Of a DNA stretch of 7,244 nucleotides, positions 1-7,189 are shown one piece after another; within the stretch, counting starts at the first letter, position 1, and each line of letters opens with the position of its first letter. The notes under the pieces were generated by a model. It was given only the letters and a program-made list of their open reading frames with translations. It searched no databases and was not told where the DNA came from. The position numbers were made by a program, and so were the translations under genes. This stretch comes from JAAFKA01 sp044348925 (GTDB taxonomy: Bacteria; Bacteroidota; Bacteroidia; Cytophagales; Thermoflexibacteraceae), in the NCBI GenBank assembly GCA_044348925.1, contig JBIKRY010000247.1, positions 1 through 7,244 of the forward strand, given 5' to 3'.

Positions 1-2803
1 CTTTTGCGTCTATAGTTAGTTCGTTATTGGTGGCATATAAGAGTATTTTTCCGTTGCCATCTTTGTAATCTATGTTTTTGGGTACGATAAAAGTAGCTGT
101 AAATTTTCCATTTGTAACAGTAGCTTGACCTTTATACAACAAATTATCTTGCAATACATAAGACATTTTGCCGTCAATCAAGCCTAAAGTATTTGTTCGG
201 TAGGCTTTATCCAATACCGAAATATAGGCAGTGCCATTAAAATTGCTTTGTAAAATTCCTTTGTCTTGTATTTCACCCGAAATGGTAACTTTGCTTAAGG
301 CAGTAAATTGTGTACTTTCTTTGCCATCTACTTCGATTTTTGTAAGTACAGTTTCTATTTTTGGATATGCCAAACGCAAAGAAGGGTCTCCAAGTAACAC
401 AAAATTGCGATTTGCAACCCCCAAAATGCTATTATTTTTTACAATTCTTACCAAATCTCCCAAACGAGGCATAGTGCCGTCTGCCAAAGGTTTGAAAATA
501 TTATCGACAAAAGTCCTATTTACAACTTCGTTATTATTGCTATATACAGGTCTGGTAGTAGTTAATAAAGCTATTGCACCACCTTTAGGATTGAGCAAAG
601 CCACTTCAGCCCCAGATTCTACTTGTCCGTCATACCTTCCAAACTCGCAAGTAGCTGTCATCATCAAAGGCATATTATTTAAGCCTTGCCAACTTGCAGC
701 ATTTACTTCATCTAAAATCTTTTCGGCAGTCCAACCAGATTCCGAACCGTGTCCAATAAAATTGATAAACAAAGCACCTGTTTCTACTTCTTCGTTTAGT
801 TTTTGGCGTACAATAGGCGAAGTAATGCCGTTGGCAGTCAAAGTAGTAGGAAAAGCATCTAAGTATAACTTATCTATTACTAAATTTGGTATTTGGGCAT
901 CTAATCTGGTTGCCAAAGTTTCGGAATCACCTTGAAACAGTGTGTTATTATTATCTCCATTATCGGCAACAAAACATACTTCATTTCGCCAAGTTCCCAT
1001 CGATTTTCCGTTGCTATAGGCTATAATTTTATCTACAATGGCATTTGCTTGTTCTTTAATTCGCGTATTACCCGAAATTCTGAAGGGAATTCTACCAATA
1101 CCTATTTCCAAATTATCTAAATTTCCCGAATTTTCTGCCCATTCTCCTTCTTTTTCGTCTAACATTCCATAATAATCATCAGAGGCAAAGCTATAAATTG
1201 GGTGAATAGATTCGTGAGATTCATAGGTTGGCACATAATCTGTTTCGCCTTTATGGTTGTAAGAACCATTGCCAAAAAGCAATAAATATTTTAATTTTTT
1301 GCTTTTTTTATACATATATTTTGTAAAATCACGAATAGCGGAAACATCTTTCCGTCCCGAAGAAAATTCATTATATACTTGTTCGGTGGTAATTACCAAA
1401 ACTTCCAAATTATCGTTTTTTTTGCGAAAATCTGCTAATTTATTGGCTGCCTCTAAAAGTGTTGGGTGTGTAATTATCATAAAATCAGGTACAGGCAAAG
1501 CATGTAGATTTTGGTTTGGTATTTTGCCAATGCTTACAGGATTTTCAAAATTTGCATTAGTTTTTAGCACAATATATTCTCGCAAACCCTCATTTTTTGC
1601 TTTAAAACTTGCTGTAGTAGGCGTTGGATTGGTTAAAGTATGGGAAAATATTTGTTTACTGTCTGTAATATCCCAAACTTGTGTAGTATTGGGTTCTGTA
1701 ATTCCGCCTATTTTATATTCGTTAATTGGATTGGAAATGCTACGAATACTGCGAAAACGGGTAAAATTTCCATACAGTTGTAATTTTCTTTGCACATTCA
1801 TCACCAAAAAATCAAAATTAGCACTTGCATTGCCGTCTGCTTTGTTGTCAAATTTTAGGGAAAAATTGGTATTGCCATCTGTAGCAATAAAGTTTTTTGC
1901 AACTAAACTAATTAAAACAGGATTTTCGGGTTTGGGTTCTATATTTCCTTTGGGTACATATCTTTCTGTATTTGTATCAAAACTTGGCGATGCAGGAATT
2001 GCAAAAGTAGTAATTTTTTTGTTATTTAGAGATATTTCCAATTCAGTGGTTTTGAATCTTGAGGCTGCAAAAGTTTGTGCAATAATGTTTAGACTTGCAT
2101 CATCTGCCAAATTTATGCAATTTTTGAGGCTAAAATTTTGTGTATCTCCGCCAAATAGTGTTTTACCAAACCATAATCTGCCCGAATCTGCAATATTTTC
2201 TTGCTCGTCTTCCCAATAATCTACCTCGTCAAAACTTTCTATACTATTTGCTGGGTTTGTAATAGTTGGAGTTGCTGTAATTCTTTTGCCTGTTTTTGTG
2301 CCAATCGTAATAAAATAATAGTTTTGGGTGCTGTATAAATTTTTTTCGTGACGAATAAATTGTAAATTACTATCATACACTAATTTATCACTTCCTTCAG
2401 CATAGAAAAGAATAAAATCGGTGTCATCAAATTTTCCATCTCCTTCGCCTTGCACAAAAATAGCATTTTCTATAAGGTCGTCTGCACGTGGAGTTTGGTT
2501 GGCTTGTGGTAACATACCACCGCCATTTCCAAAAATTTGTATATTTTGTGGGTTAATATTTTGTGGATTAATTCCTAATTTGAGTAGAAAATTTTTATCT
2601 ATTTTATACACTGCACCTTGTGGATTGGTGATAGCAAGTTTATAAAATTCGCCTTGTGCTAAAACAGAATTTTGTGCATTAGTAATGGAGGGAATTGTTA
2701 GCAAAAAGAATGTAAAACTAAAAAAGTAAAAAAATATTTTACTATTTTTATTAGTAAAAACAAAATTGCTAATAATTTGGGAAAATTGCTGCAAAGTAAA
2801 CAT
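1..2803 (-). CDS. porU: Type IX secretion system sortase PorU (C25 cysteine peptidase), N-terminal 934 codons, 3' end outside the window
   Basis: PorU is the surface peptidase of the T9SS. It removes the C-terminal signal domain of secreted cargo and helps transfer it to the anchoring lipopolysaccharide. I translated most of the frame 2803 to 2 directly, and checked 1500-1880 only for stops: it is open throughout. Residues 1-43 look like a signal peptide with a long n-region, a Phe-rich core and TNA|QN at the cleavage site. The N-terminal region has the family motifs GNGGGMLP (about 92-99), RADDLIENAIFVQGEGDG and FDDTDFILFYAEG. The gingipain-like C25 domain spans about 435-815, with FSSGRKDVSAIRDF and YLLLFGNGSY. 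The catalytic His685 is in FIGHGSESGW and Cys719 in MMTATCEFGRYD. LLGDPSL lies near 805, followed by an Ig-like C25_C region that is still open at the edge. The 34-residue His-Cys spacing resembles characterised PorU. The protein usually exceeds 1,100 residues, so perhaps 200 or more are missing. The start is the only in-frame ATG before the signal peptide. Confidence 0.94.
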   Translation of the reverse strand, partial: MFTLQQFSQIISNFVFTNKNSKIFFYFFSFTFFLLTIPSITNAQNSVLAQGEFYKLAITNPQGAVYKIDKNFLLKLGINPQNINPQNIQIFGNGGGMLPQANQTPRADDLIENAIFVQGEGDGKFDDTDFILFYAEGSDKLVYDSNLQFIRHEKNLYSTQNYYFITIGTKTGKRITATPTITNPANSIESFDEVDYWEDEQENIADSGRLWFGKTLFGGDTQNFSLKNCINLADDASLNIIAQTFAASRFKTTELEISLNNKKITTFAIPASPSFDTNTERYVPKGNIEPKPENPVLISLVAKNFIATDGNTNFSLKFDNKADGNASANFDFLVMNVQRKLQLYGNFTRFRSIRSISNPINEYKIGGITEPNTTQVWDITDSKQIFSHTLTNPTPTTASFKAKNEGLREYIVLKTNANFENPVSIGKIPNQNLHALPVPDFMIITHPTLLEAANKLADFRKKNDNLEVLVITTEQVYNEFSSGRKDVSAIRDFTKYMYKKSKKLKYLLLFGNGSYNHKGETDYVPTYESHESIHPIYSFASDDYYGMLDEKEGEWAENSGNLDNLEIGIGRIPFRISGNTRIKEQANAIVDKIIAYSNGKSMGTWRNEVCFVADNGDNNNTLFQGDSETLATRLDAQIPNLVIDKLYLDAFPTTLTANGITSPIVRQKLNEEVETGALFINFIGHGSESGWTAEKILDEVNAASWQGLNNMPLMMTATCEFGRYDGQVESGAEVALLNPKGGAIALLTTTRPVYSNNNEVVNRTFVDNIFKPLADGTMPRLGDLVRIVKNNSILGVANRNFVLLGDPSLRLAYPKIETVLTKIEVDGKESTQFTALSKVTISGEIQDKGILQSNFNGTAYISVLDKAYRTNTLGLIDGKMSYVLQDNLLYKGQATVTNGKFTATFIVPKNIDYKDGNGKILLYATNNELTIDAK

Positions 2804-2825
2804 CTTATCTAAATTTGATTAGACA

Positions 2826-2858
2826 CAAAGATATTGATTTCTAAGAAAAAATAGCAAA
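2826..2858 (-). promoter_or_regulatory. Bacteroidota-type promoter of porU
   Basis: Read on the minus strand, 2833-2826 is TATCTTTG, a perfect match to the Bacteroidota -7 consensus TAnnTTTG. TTTG at 2858-2855 lies 21 bp upstream and fits the -33 element. The box ends 22 bp before the porU ATG, giving a leader of roughly 15-20 nt, which is usual in this phylum. This implies that porU is transcribed independently of the barrel gene upstream. The rest of the 2804-3027 intergenic region holds no convincing terminator. Confidence 0.6.
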
Positions 2859-3027
2859 TTCCACAAAAATCTATGTTGTTAAAAATTGTAAAATCAAACG
2901 GATAAAAATGTAGGATAGTTATCAACGTGTTTTTTATTGGCACAAGTCTATCATACTTTGCAAAGCATCGAGCTGTTTTGGTTTAGAAAATATTTTTTGG
3001 GGGGTTGCTTGTAAAATAACGTGAACC

Positions 3028-3930
3028 TTATCTAAAAACTTTGCCACCAAGTCTTGCACCTACAAACAATACTCCCGAACTGCGTGGAATATGGTGTGAG
3101 TAATCGTCAAAAAAATATTCATAGCCTACAAAAGTCTGTAAATTTGCTTTTTCGCCTTTGAGTACCAAGCCTGTTTCTACTCTATAATTGTTTGTAATGG
3201 GAATAATGTCCGAAAAAGCCATAGTTTGTAGCCAAGTTTTTGTATAAGCTGCAAAATATTTGTGAAAATGGTAAGTAGCCCCAAAAGTCAAATGAAAAGC
3301 TGCTTTCATCTTTGACCACATCTGTCCATTGTCCAAATAAGGAAAACGACTATCGTAGGCATACCAAAAATATTCTGCTCGCAAAGAACTTGTGATGCTA
3401 AAATTTTTGCGTATAGCTATTTCATTACTAAATACATTTATATATGGAGCATTTACAATGAGAATACGGTAGGTAATATTTTTGAGATTTAAGGTATCTC
3501 CATCATCTATATCGGCATTATCTATATTATGTCGGCAACGGTGCGAAATTCCAAGTTCTAAAGTATAGTTTTTTTGGCGGTGGAATACAGAAAAACTTTC
3601 ATGCCAAATAGCACCTTTAGGATTAAAATACAGACTATTGTATAAATCAGCATTAATTTCGTGTGCTGTTGTGAATACAAAAGAAGTTTTAGGGCTAAAT
3701 CTATAGACTTCAAACATACCTATTAGACGTGCATTCCATGCGTGTGCATTGGCAGTAGAACCATAACCACGCGAAAATTCGGCAGCAAAAGCCGAAATAC
3801 CAAGCACTTTTTGTGTGGTGGTGGTATCTGCAAAAGGATTGATGGTCAAATTGCGGGTTACTAAAATTTGTGCATTGCCGATTTGCATACAAAAACACAG
3901 AAATAGCAAAGAAAAGAGTATTTTTTTCAT
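3028..3930 (-). CDS. Unrecognised exported protein, probable outer-membrane beta-barrel (300 aa)
   Basis: I do not recognise the family. The first 20 residues form a clear signal peptide (Lys-Lys, then a Leu/Phe-rich core, ending IGNA|QI). The mature chain of about 280 residues has no long hydrophobic helix. It consists of alternating short aromatic-rich stretches such as TSFVFTTAH, YTLELGISHRC, LRAEYFWYAY, FHLTFGATYHFHKYFAAYT and GVLFVGARLGG, separated by polar turns. It ends in VFR, with Phe next to last. This pattern suggests a 10-14-strand outer-membrane barrel. A His/Arg-rich segment, HRCRHNID followed by DIDDGD (about 130-145), could be a metal-binding or surface loop. The gene starts 46 bp after the MFS permease stop and may be co-transcribed with it; no good -7 box is visible in that gap. 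It could be a porin-like partner of the permease, which is inference from position only. No catalytic motif was seen. Confidence 0.8.
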   Translation of the reverse strand: MKKILFSLLFLCFCMQIGNAQILVTRNLTINPFADTTTTQKVLGISAFAAEFSRGYGSTANAHAWNARLIGMFEVYRFSPKTSFVFTTAHEINADLYNSLYFNPKGAIWHESFSVFHRQKNYTLELGISHRCRHNIDNADIDDGDTLNLKNITYRILIVNAPYINVFSNEIAIRKNFSITSSLRAEYFWYAYDSRFPYLDNGQMWSKMKAAFHLTFGATYHFHKYFAAYTKTWLQTMAFSDIIPITNNYRVETGLVLKGEKANLQTFVGYEYFFDDYSHHIPRSSGVLFVGARLGGKVFR

Positions 3931-3957
3931 AGGGTAGTTTGCAAGTATTTAGGCTAT

Positions 3958-3981
3958 AAATTGTTTATGAAATTGTTTATG
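3958..3981. repeat. 12-bp perfect tandem duplication at the permease stop codon
   Basis: AAATTGTTTATG occurs at 3958-3969 and again immediately at 3970-3981. The second copy contains the permease stop codon (TAA, 3979-3977 on the minus strand), so the stop and its context are repeated in the short gap before the barrel gene. It looks like a replication-slippage duplication. No function is implied. Confidence 0.85.
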
Positions 3982-5221
3982 CTGTCTTTCTCAAATCATT
4001 TATCAATAAAATAATCATTGTAAGTAGTATCATTACAAAAATAATAGATACAAAAAATGCTACAGAAACACTAAAAATGCTAAAAATATATTTTGTGATA
4101 GGTTGCGTAAATAGTTGAAAGATAAATAAAAATACCAACAACAAACCTAACATAGAGGTTTTGCTTGCATATTTGGTGGTACTTGTGTTATTAAGTACAG
4201 TAACAAACAAAGTAGGTAGAATAGGACTCCAGAAAAAACTCAATAGTGGCAAAAACCAAACAATTGGAGGCATTTTTTCCCATTCTTTCACTACCGTAAA
4301 TACTTCTGTTTGCGAAATATGTGTAATGGTAAATAAAATAGTCATTACCCCAAACAAACAAGATACAATGACGACCAGCACATTGGTATTCATCAAAATA
4401 ATACTTGCCACTAATCTACCCAAAAAACCAGCAAAAAGAATTGGAACAAAAATTTGTGGCATCATTCCTTTGGGCATCTTTACTACTTCCACACAAAACA
4501 ATGGCAACCATTTCATAAATTGCGTTTCATTCAAAACAACAAACAATAAAATTAGCAAAAACAGCCAAACTAATGTATAGCGTAAGATAGAAAAACTACC
4601 TTTAAAAGTTTTGATGATTTCCTTAATTTTGCGAACTTGAATAATGTCTTTGTTTGTATGTAGTATTTCCATTTCTGTTCGGTATAGTAAAAAAATACTA
4701 CCAATACCCAATATACCAAGAAGTAAAAACATTTTTCGCCACTGTAAAAACTCAAAGTGCATAGCACCGCCAAAAATAAGCACACTAAATAAAGCTCCCA
4801 AAAGAAACAATCCCTCAAAAAAATTGATAATTCCCGAAAAATATTTTTCATTTGGGGCAGTGTCATATAATACTTCGTAGCCAATGAGCCGAGATAAACC
4901 AAAACCTAAACCCGAAAAAAAGTAGAATATTTTTGGTACTAACAAGTTTGTACCAAAAGGCATACACAAAACTGCCAGCGTAGCAATACTTGTAATGCCT
5001 AAAAGAATTTTTTTGTAGCCAAAAGTGCGTAAAAAAGGAGCAACTACAATAGCTACAAATAGATATGCTATGTTTTGTAATTTTTGGAGAATGGCTGCAC
5101 TGTCGCTATCTTCCCCATATTCGTACAGAGATTGTTCAATAACTACAAAAGTGCTATTGACAAAAACCGAAAAGGTAAAATAACAGAGAAAGATGGCAAA
5201 ACTTATTGCAGTCAGTTTCAT
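3977..5221 (-). CDS. Major facilitator superfamily permease, 12 TM, sugar-permease-like
   Basis: This is an inner-membrane secondary transporter of 414 aa, normal for an MFS protein. About twelve hydrophobic segments can be placed: near 5-27, 47-66, 70-90, 94-115, 131-152, 162-180, 214-235, 250-275, 280-300, 320-345, 358-380 and 385-410. A hydrophilic, Lys-rich central loop at about 181-212 separates the two six-helix halves. The loop between TM2 and TM3, PFLRTFGYKK, is a degenerate version of MFS motif A (GxLaDrxGrk). The TM4-TM5 region (RLIGYEVLYDT, then INFFEGLFLLGA) and TM10 (WSPILPTLF) recall FucP/sugar-permease-like members, but the substrate cannot be read from sequence. The start ATG at 5221 opens directly on TM1. 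A barrel gene follows 46 bp downstream. The closest -7-like box upstream, CAACTTTG at 5272-5265, is imperfect and lacks a -33 element. Confidence 0.85.
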   Translation of the reverse strand: MKLTAISFAIFLCYFTFSVFVNSTFVVIEQSLYEYGEDSDSAAILQKLQNIAYLFVAIVVAPFLRTFGYKKILLGITSIATLAVLCMPFGTNLLVPKIFYFFSGLGFGLSRLIGYEVLYDTAPNEKYFSGIINFFEGLFLLGALFSVLIFGGAMHFEFLQWRKMFLLLGILGIGSIFLLYRTEMEILHTNKDIIQVRKIKEIIKTFKGSFSILRYTLVWLFLLILLFVVLNETQFMKWLPLFCVEVVKMPKGMMPQIFVPILFAGFLGRLVASIILMNTNVLVVIVSCLFGVMTILFTITHISQTEVFTVVKEWEKMPPIVWFLPLLSFFWSPILPTLFVTVLNNTSTTKYASKTSMLGLLLVFLFIFQLFTQPITKYIFSIFSVSVAFFVSIIFVMILLTMIILLINDLRKTA

Positions 5222-5320
5222 AAAATTGCTTAGAAATAGATAGAAAAAATTAGTGGATAGTTTGCAAAGTTGATGATATTTTGTTTTGCGGTATCATTTT
5301 GCTTTATACAAAGAAAGTAA

Positions 5321-5327
5321 TATTTTT
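5321..5327. repeat. Left 7-bp direct repeat (putative target-site duplication)
   Basis: TATTTTT abuts the left inverted repeat and is identical to 5444-5450. The sequence is simple and AT-rich, so it is supporting rather than decisive evidence for transposition. Confidence 0.5.
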
Positions 5328-5443
5328 GTTACTGTAAAATTTCTGTTGTAAGTTTTTGGCAACTTGCTTGTGTTATGGCTTTTAATCAACAAGGTTTTTA
5401 TGAAGGCATAACTCTAAAATTGCAACAGAAATTTTACTGCAAC
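5328..5443. mobile_element. MITE-like 116-bp palindromic element with 24-bp terminal inverted repeats
   Basis: The left arm 5328-5351 and right arm 5420-5443 are inverted copies matching at 21 of 24 positions, including an uninterrupted 15-bp core, GTAAAATTTCTGTTG (5334-5348), and its complement (5423-5437). The 68-bp interior contains a second inverted repeat, GTTATGGCTTT (5372-5382) with GAAGGCATAAC (5402-5412), so one strand would fold into a long interrupted hairpin. The element is directly bordered by TATTTTT on both sides (5321-5327 and 5444-5450), the pattern left by target-site duplication. It encodes no transposase. It lies 7 bp past the subtilase stop codon. It is not a typical terminator for that gene, because the minus-strand RNA after the stem is A-rich rather than U-rich. 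An intergenic structured RNA or mRNA 3'-end stabiliser remains possible. The transposon family is not recognised. Confidence 0.62.
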
Positions 5444-5450
5444 TATTTTT
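5444..5450. repeat. Right 7-bp direct repeat (putative target-site duplication)
   Basis: TATTTTT abuts the right inverted repeat and ends one base before the subtilase stop codon (5453-5451). It matches 5321-5327 exactly. Confidence 0.5.
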
Positions 5451-7124
5451 TTATTTTTTTCGCATTTTGCTACTCATTACTTCGGCTACTTTTAGGGCTT
5501 CATAGACGTTGATTAAGCCTCCTGACATAGAAAGTTGGTCAAATTCTATCATCTTAGCTTTTTCATCTTCGTTTTCTGCTTCGCCTGGTTTTGCTATTTT
5601 TGTATTTGGGAATTTTACTGCCGATTTTAAAATAGCCTCTTTTACTTGTGTTGCCGAAAGTTCGGGAAAATATGACATAATTACTGCTGCTACGCCTGCT
5701 GCTACAGGTGCTGCCATACTTGTACCGTCTAAACTTTCATATTTTTGGTTTGGCGTAGTAGAGTAAATAGCTACTCCTGGTGAAAATATATCTACTGTTT
5801 TTTTGCCATAATTAGAAAAATCTCCGACAAAATTATTGGTATCTCCCCAAGAAGCTGCACCTATTTCGAGCCATGTAGGAATATCTTTTTTTGCCAAAGT
5901 CTTACGATTTGGAAAATTAGAGGCACTATCCAAATTTTTGGCATCATTGCCTGCTGCATGCACCAATAACACTCCTTTAGATGCTGCGTATTGCATTGCC
6001 TCATCTACAGCCTGTTTGTAAGGAGAATATGCTTTGCCAAAACTCATATTAATAATCCTTGCTCCATTATCTACTGCATAACGAATAGAATTAGCAATAT
6101 CTTTATCTCTTTCATCTCCATCAGGCACTGCACGAATCGACATAATTTTTACATTATCTGCAACTCCTGCCATACCTATTTCATTTTTGCGATTGGCTGC
6201 AATAATACCTGCTACGTGTGTACCGTGTTTAGAATCACCGCCTTTGCCTATTACATCATTATTGCCATAATTTTTTTCGTTTACATTCTCATAATTATCT
6301 CCAACAATGCTACGAGGTTCAAAATCTGTATTATATCCAAATTTTACTTGTTCTTCAAAATAAGTAATAATCTCGACAAATCTTTTTTCATCTACCCCAT
6401 TGAGCATCATCGAGCCGTAGGTTTGTACTGCCTCTTTGATTTTTTCGTCTTTGCTGTCCAATTCTCGCAGTTGTTCTATGGTAATATTTTCTGTTTCTAA
6501 ATAGGCTTCTAATAGCTTTTTGCTTTTAGAATATCTTTCCGAAAACATTTTGTAACGCATAAGATTTTGACGCAAATCCATTACTTTTTCTTCAAATTTG
6601 GCTTTAATATCGAGATATTCTTTGTATTGGCTTGTTTCTGTTTTTGGAATATCCGATTCGCCTTTGCCTGCAAATTTTGCTTTATAACTCACATACATTC
6701 GAGTCATTTCGTAAGTGTCTTTGCTCACATTTTTGCCATCTTTGCCGCCAATAAAATTCCAACCATATATATCATCTACATAGCCATTTTTGTCGTCATC
6801 TATTCCATTATTAGGAATTTCTTTGCTATTTACCCAAAGATTATCTTTCAAATCTTCGTGTTCTATATCGACACCAGAGTCAATCACTGCTACAATTACA
6901 GGCTTTGATGTTTTACCTTTGAGAATAGTTTGATAGGCTCTTTCGGTGCTTACGCCACGAACTTTATCGGTGGACATATCCAAATTAAACCAATTGGCAG
7001 GAGCTTTTTTTAAAGTATCATTAAATGGGGCAATAGGCAAAGAATAGATAAAATCTTTTGCCAAAACAGAACTAAAGCAGCTTACTGAAAGTCCAGTAGC
7101 CAAAATAATGGTGCGTAAAGTCAT
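5451..7124 (-). CDS. Secreted subtilisin-family (S8) serine protease with a large insertion between Asp and His
   Basis: This is a 557-aa exported endopeptidase. I start it at the ATG at 7124, which opens a good signal peptide (MTLRTIILATGL..., cut after VLA). The longer open frame to 7184 begins with a TTG that lies inside the promoter -7 box, so it is unlikely to be translated. The catalytic triad is complete: Asp82 (VIAVxDSG-like, here VAVIDSGVD), His300 (KHGTHVAG) and Ser469 (DGTSMAAP), with oxyanion Asn393 (HAAGN). An Asp-rich segment, GIDDDKNGYVDDIYGWNF (about 107-124), follows the Asp motif, as in many Bacteroidota subtilases. About 218 residues separate Asp and His, against about 32 in subtilisin. 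The extra part (about 130-280) is Lys/Glu-rich and probably helical. No I9 prodomain and no T9SS C-terminal domain are visible. The chain ends soon after GGLINVYEALK, the normal end of the catalytic domain, so it is probably not truncated. The substrate is unknown. Confidence 0.93.
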   Translation of the reverse strand: MTLRTIILATGLSVSCFSSVLAKDFIYSLPIAPFNDTLKKAPANWFNLDMSTDKVRGVSTERAYQTILKGKTSKPVIVAVIDSGVDIEHEDLKDNLWVNSKEIPNNGIDDDKNGYVDDIYGWNFIGGKDGKNVSKDTYEMTRMYVSYKAKFAGKGESDIPKTETSQYKEYLDIKAKFEEKVMDLRQNLMRYKMFSERYSKSKKLLEAYLETENITIEQLRELDSKDEKIKEAVQTYGSMMLNGVDEKRFVEIITYFEEQVKFGYNTDFEPRSIVGDNYENVNEKNYGNNDVIGKGGDSKHGTHVAGIIAANRKNEIGMAGVADNVKIMSIRAVPDGDERDKDIANSIRYAVDNGARIINMSFGKAYSPYKQAVDEAMQYAASKGVLLVHAAGNDAKNLDSASNFPNRKTLAKKDIPTWLEIGAASWGDTNNFVGDFSNYGKKTVDIFSPGVAIYSTTPNQKYESLDGTSMAAPVAAGVAAVIMSYFPELSATQVKEAILKSAVKFPNTKIAKPGEAENEDEKAKMIEFDQLSMSGGLINVYEALKVAEVMSSKMRKK

Positions 7125-7181
7125 TTTTGTAAGATAAATATGAATGATAAATAGTAAAAATACTACTTTTTTTGAAACTAT

Positions 7182-7189
7182 CAAATTTA
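7182..7189 (-). promoter_or_regulatory. -7 promoter box of the subtilase gene
   Basis: On the minus strand 7189-7182 reads TAAATTTG, a perfect TAnnTTTG match, placed 57 bp before the chosen ATG at 7124. No TTG sits at the expected 19-21 bp upstream; the nearest TTTG is about 27 bp away, so the -33 element is weak or absent. The leader would be about 50 nt and A/T-rich. Confidence 0.45.

Noticed and set aside
231..2645. Several plus-strand open frames within the left 2.8 kb
   Set aside because: They lie antisense to the continuous porU frame, which shows family motifs throughout; they have no signal or domain features of their own.
2920..2930. Possible DnaA-box-like sequence (TTATCAACG)
   Set aside because: It is a single imperfect site without a cluster, an AT-rich unwinding element or replication genes nearby.
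3017..3026. TAACGTGAAC, repeated at 7232-7241
   Set aside because: A 10-bp match between two AT-rich intergenic edges can arise by chance, and it lacks symmetry or a shared context.
3001..3027. Possible terminator after the barrel gene (C-rich run then A-rich sequence)
   Set aside because: No stable stem followed by a U-tract is present on the minus strand.
4161..4902. Plus- and minus-strand frames inside the permease gene
   Set aside because: They are alternative-frame shadows of a gene with clear 12-TM coding content.
5265..5316. Two -7-like boxes upstream of the permease (CAACTTTG at 5272-5265, TTTCTTTG at 5316-5309)
   Set aside because: Each misses one consensus base and neither has a -33 TTG at the right distance, so I do not call a promoter.
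5375..5450. Plus-strand frame starting at an ATG in the palindromic element and running into the protease 3' end
   Set aside because: It is short, Phe-rich and explained by the palindrome plus antisense sequence; it has no recognisable domain.
5509..6908. Plus-strand frames antisense to the protease
   Set aside because: The S8 triad and family motifs are on the minus strand; the plus frames are low-complexity and antisense to it.
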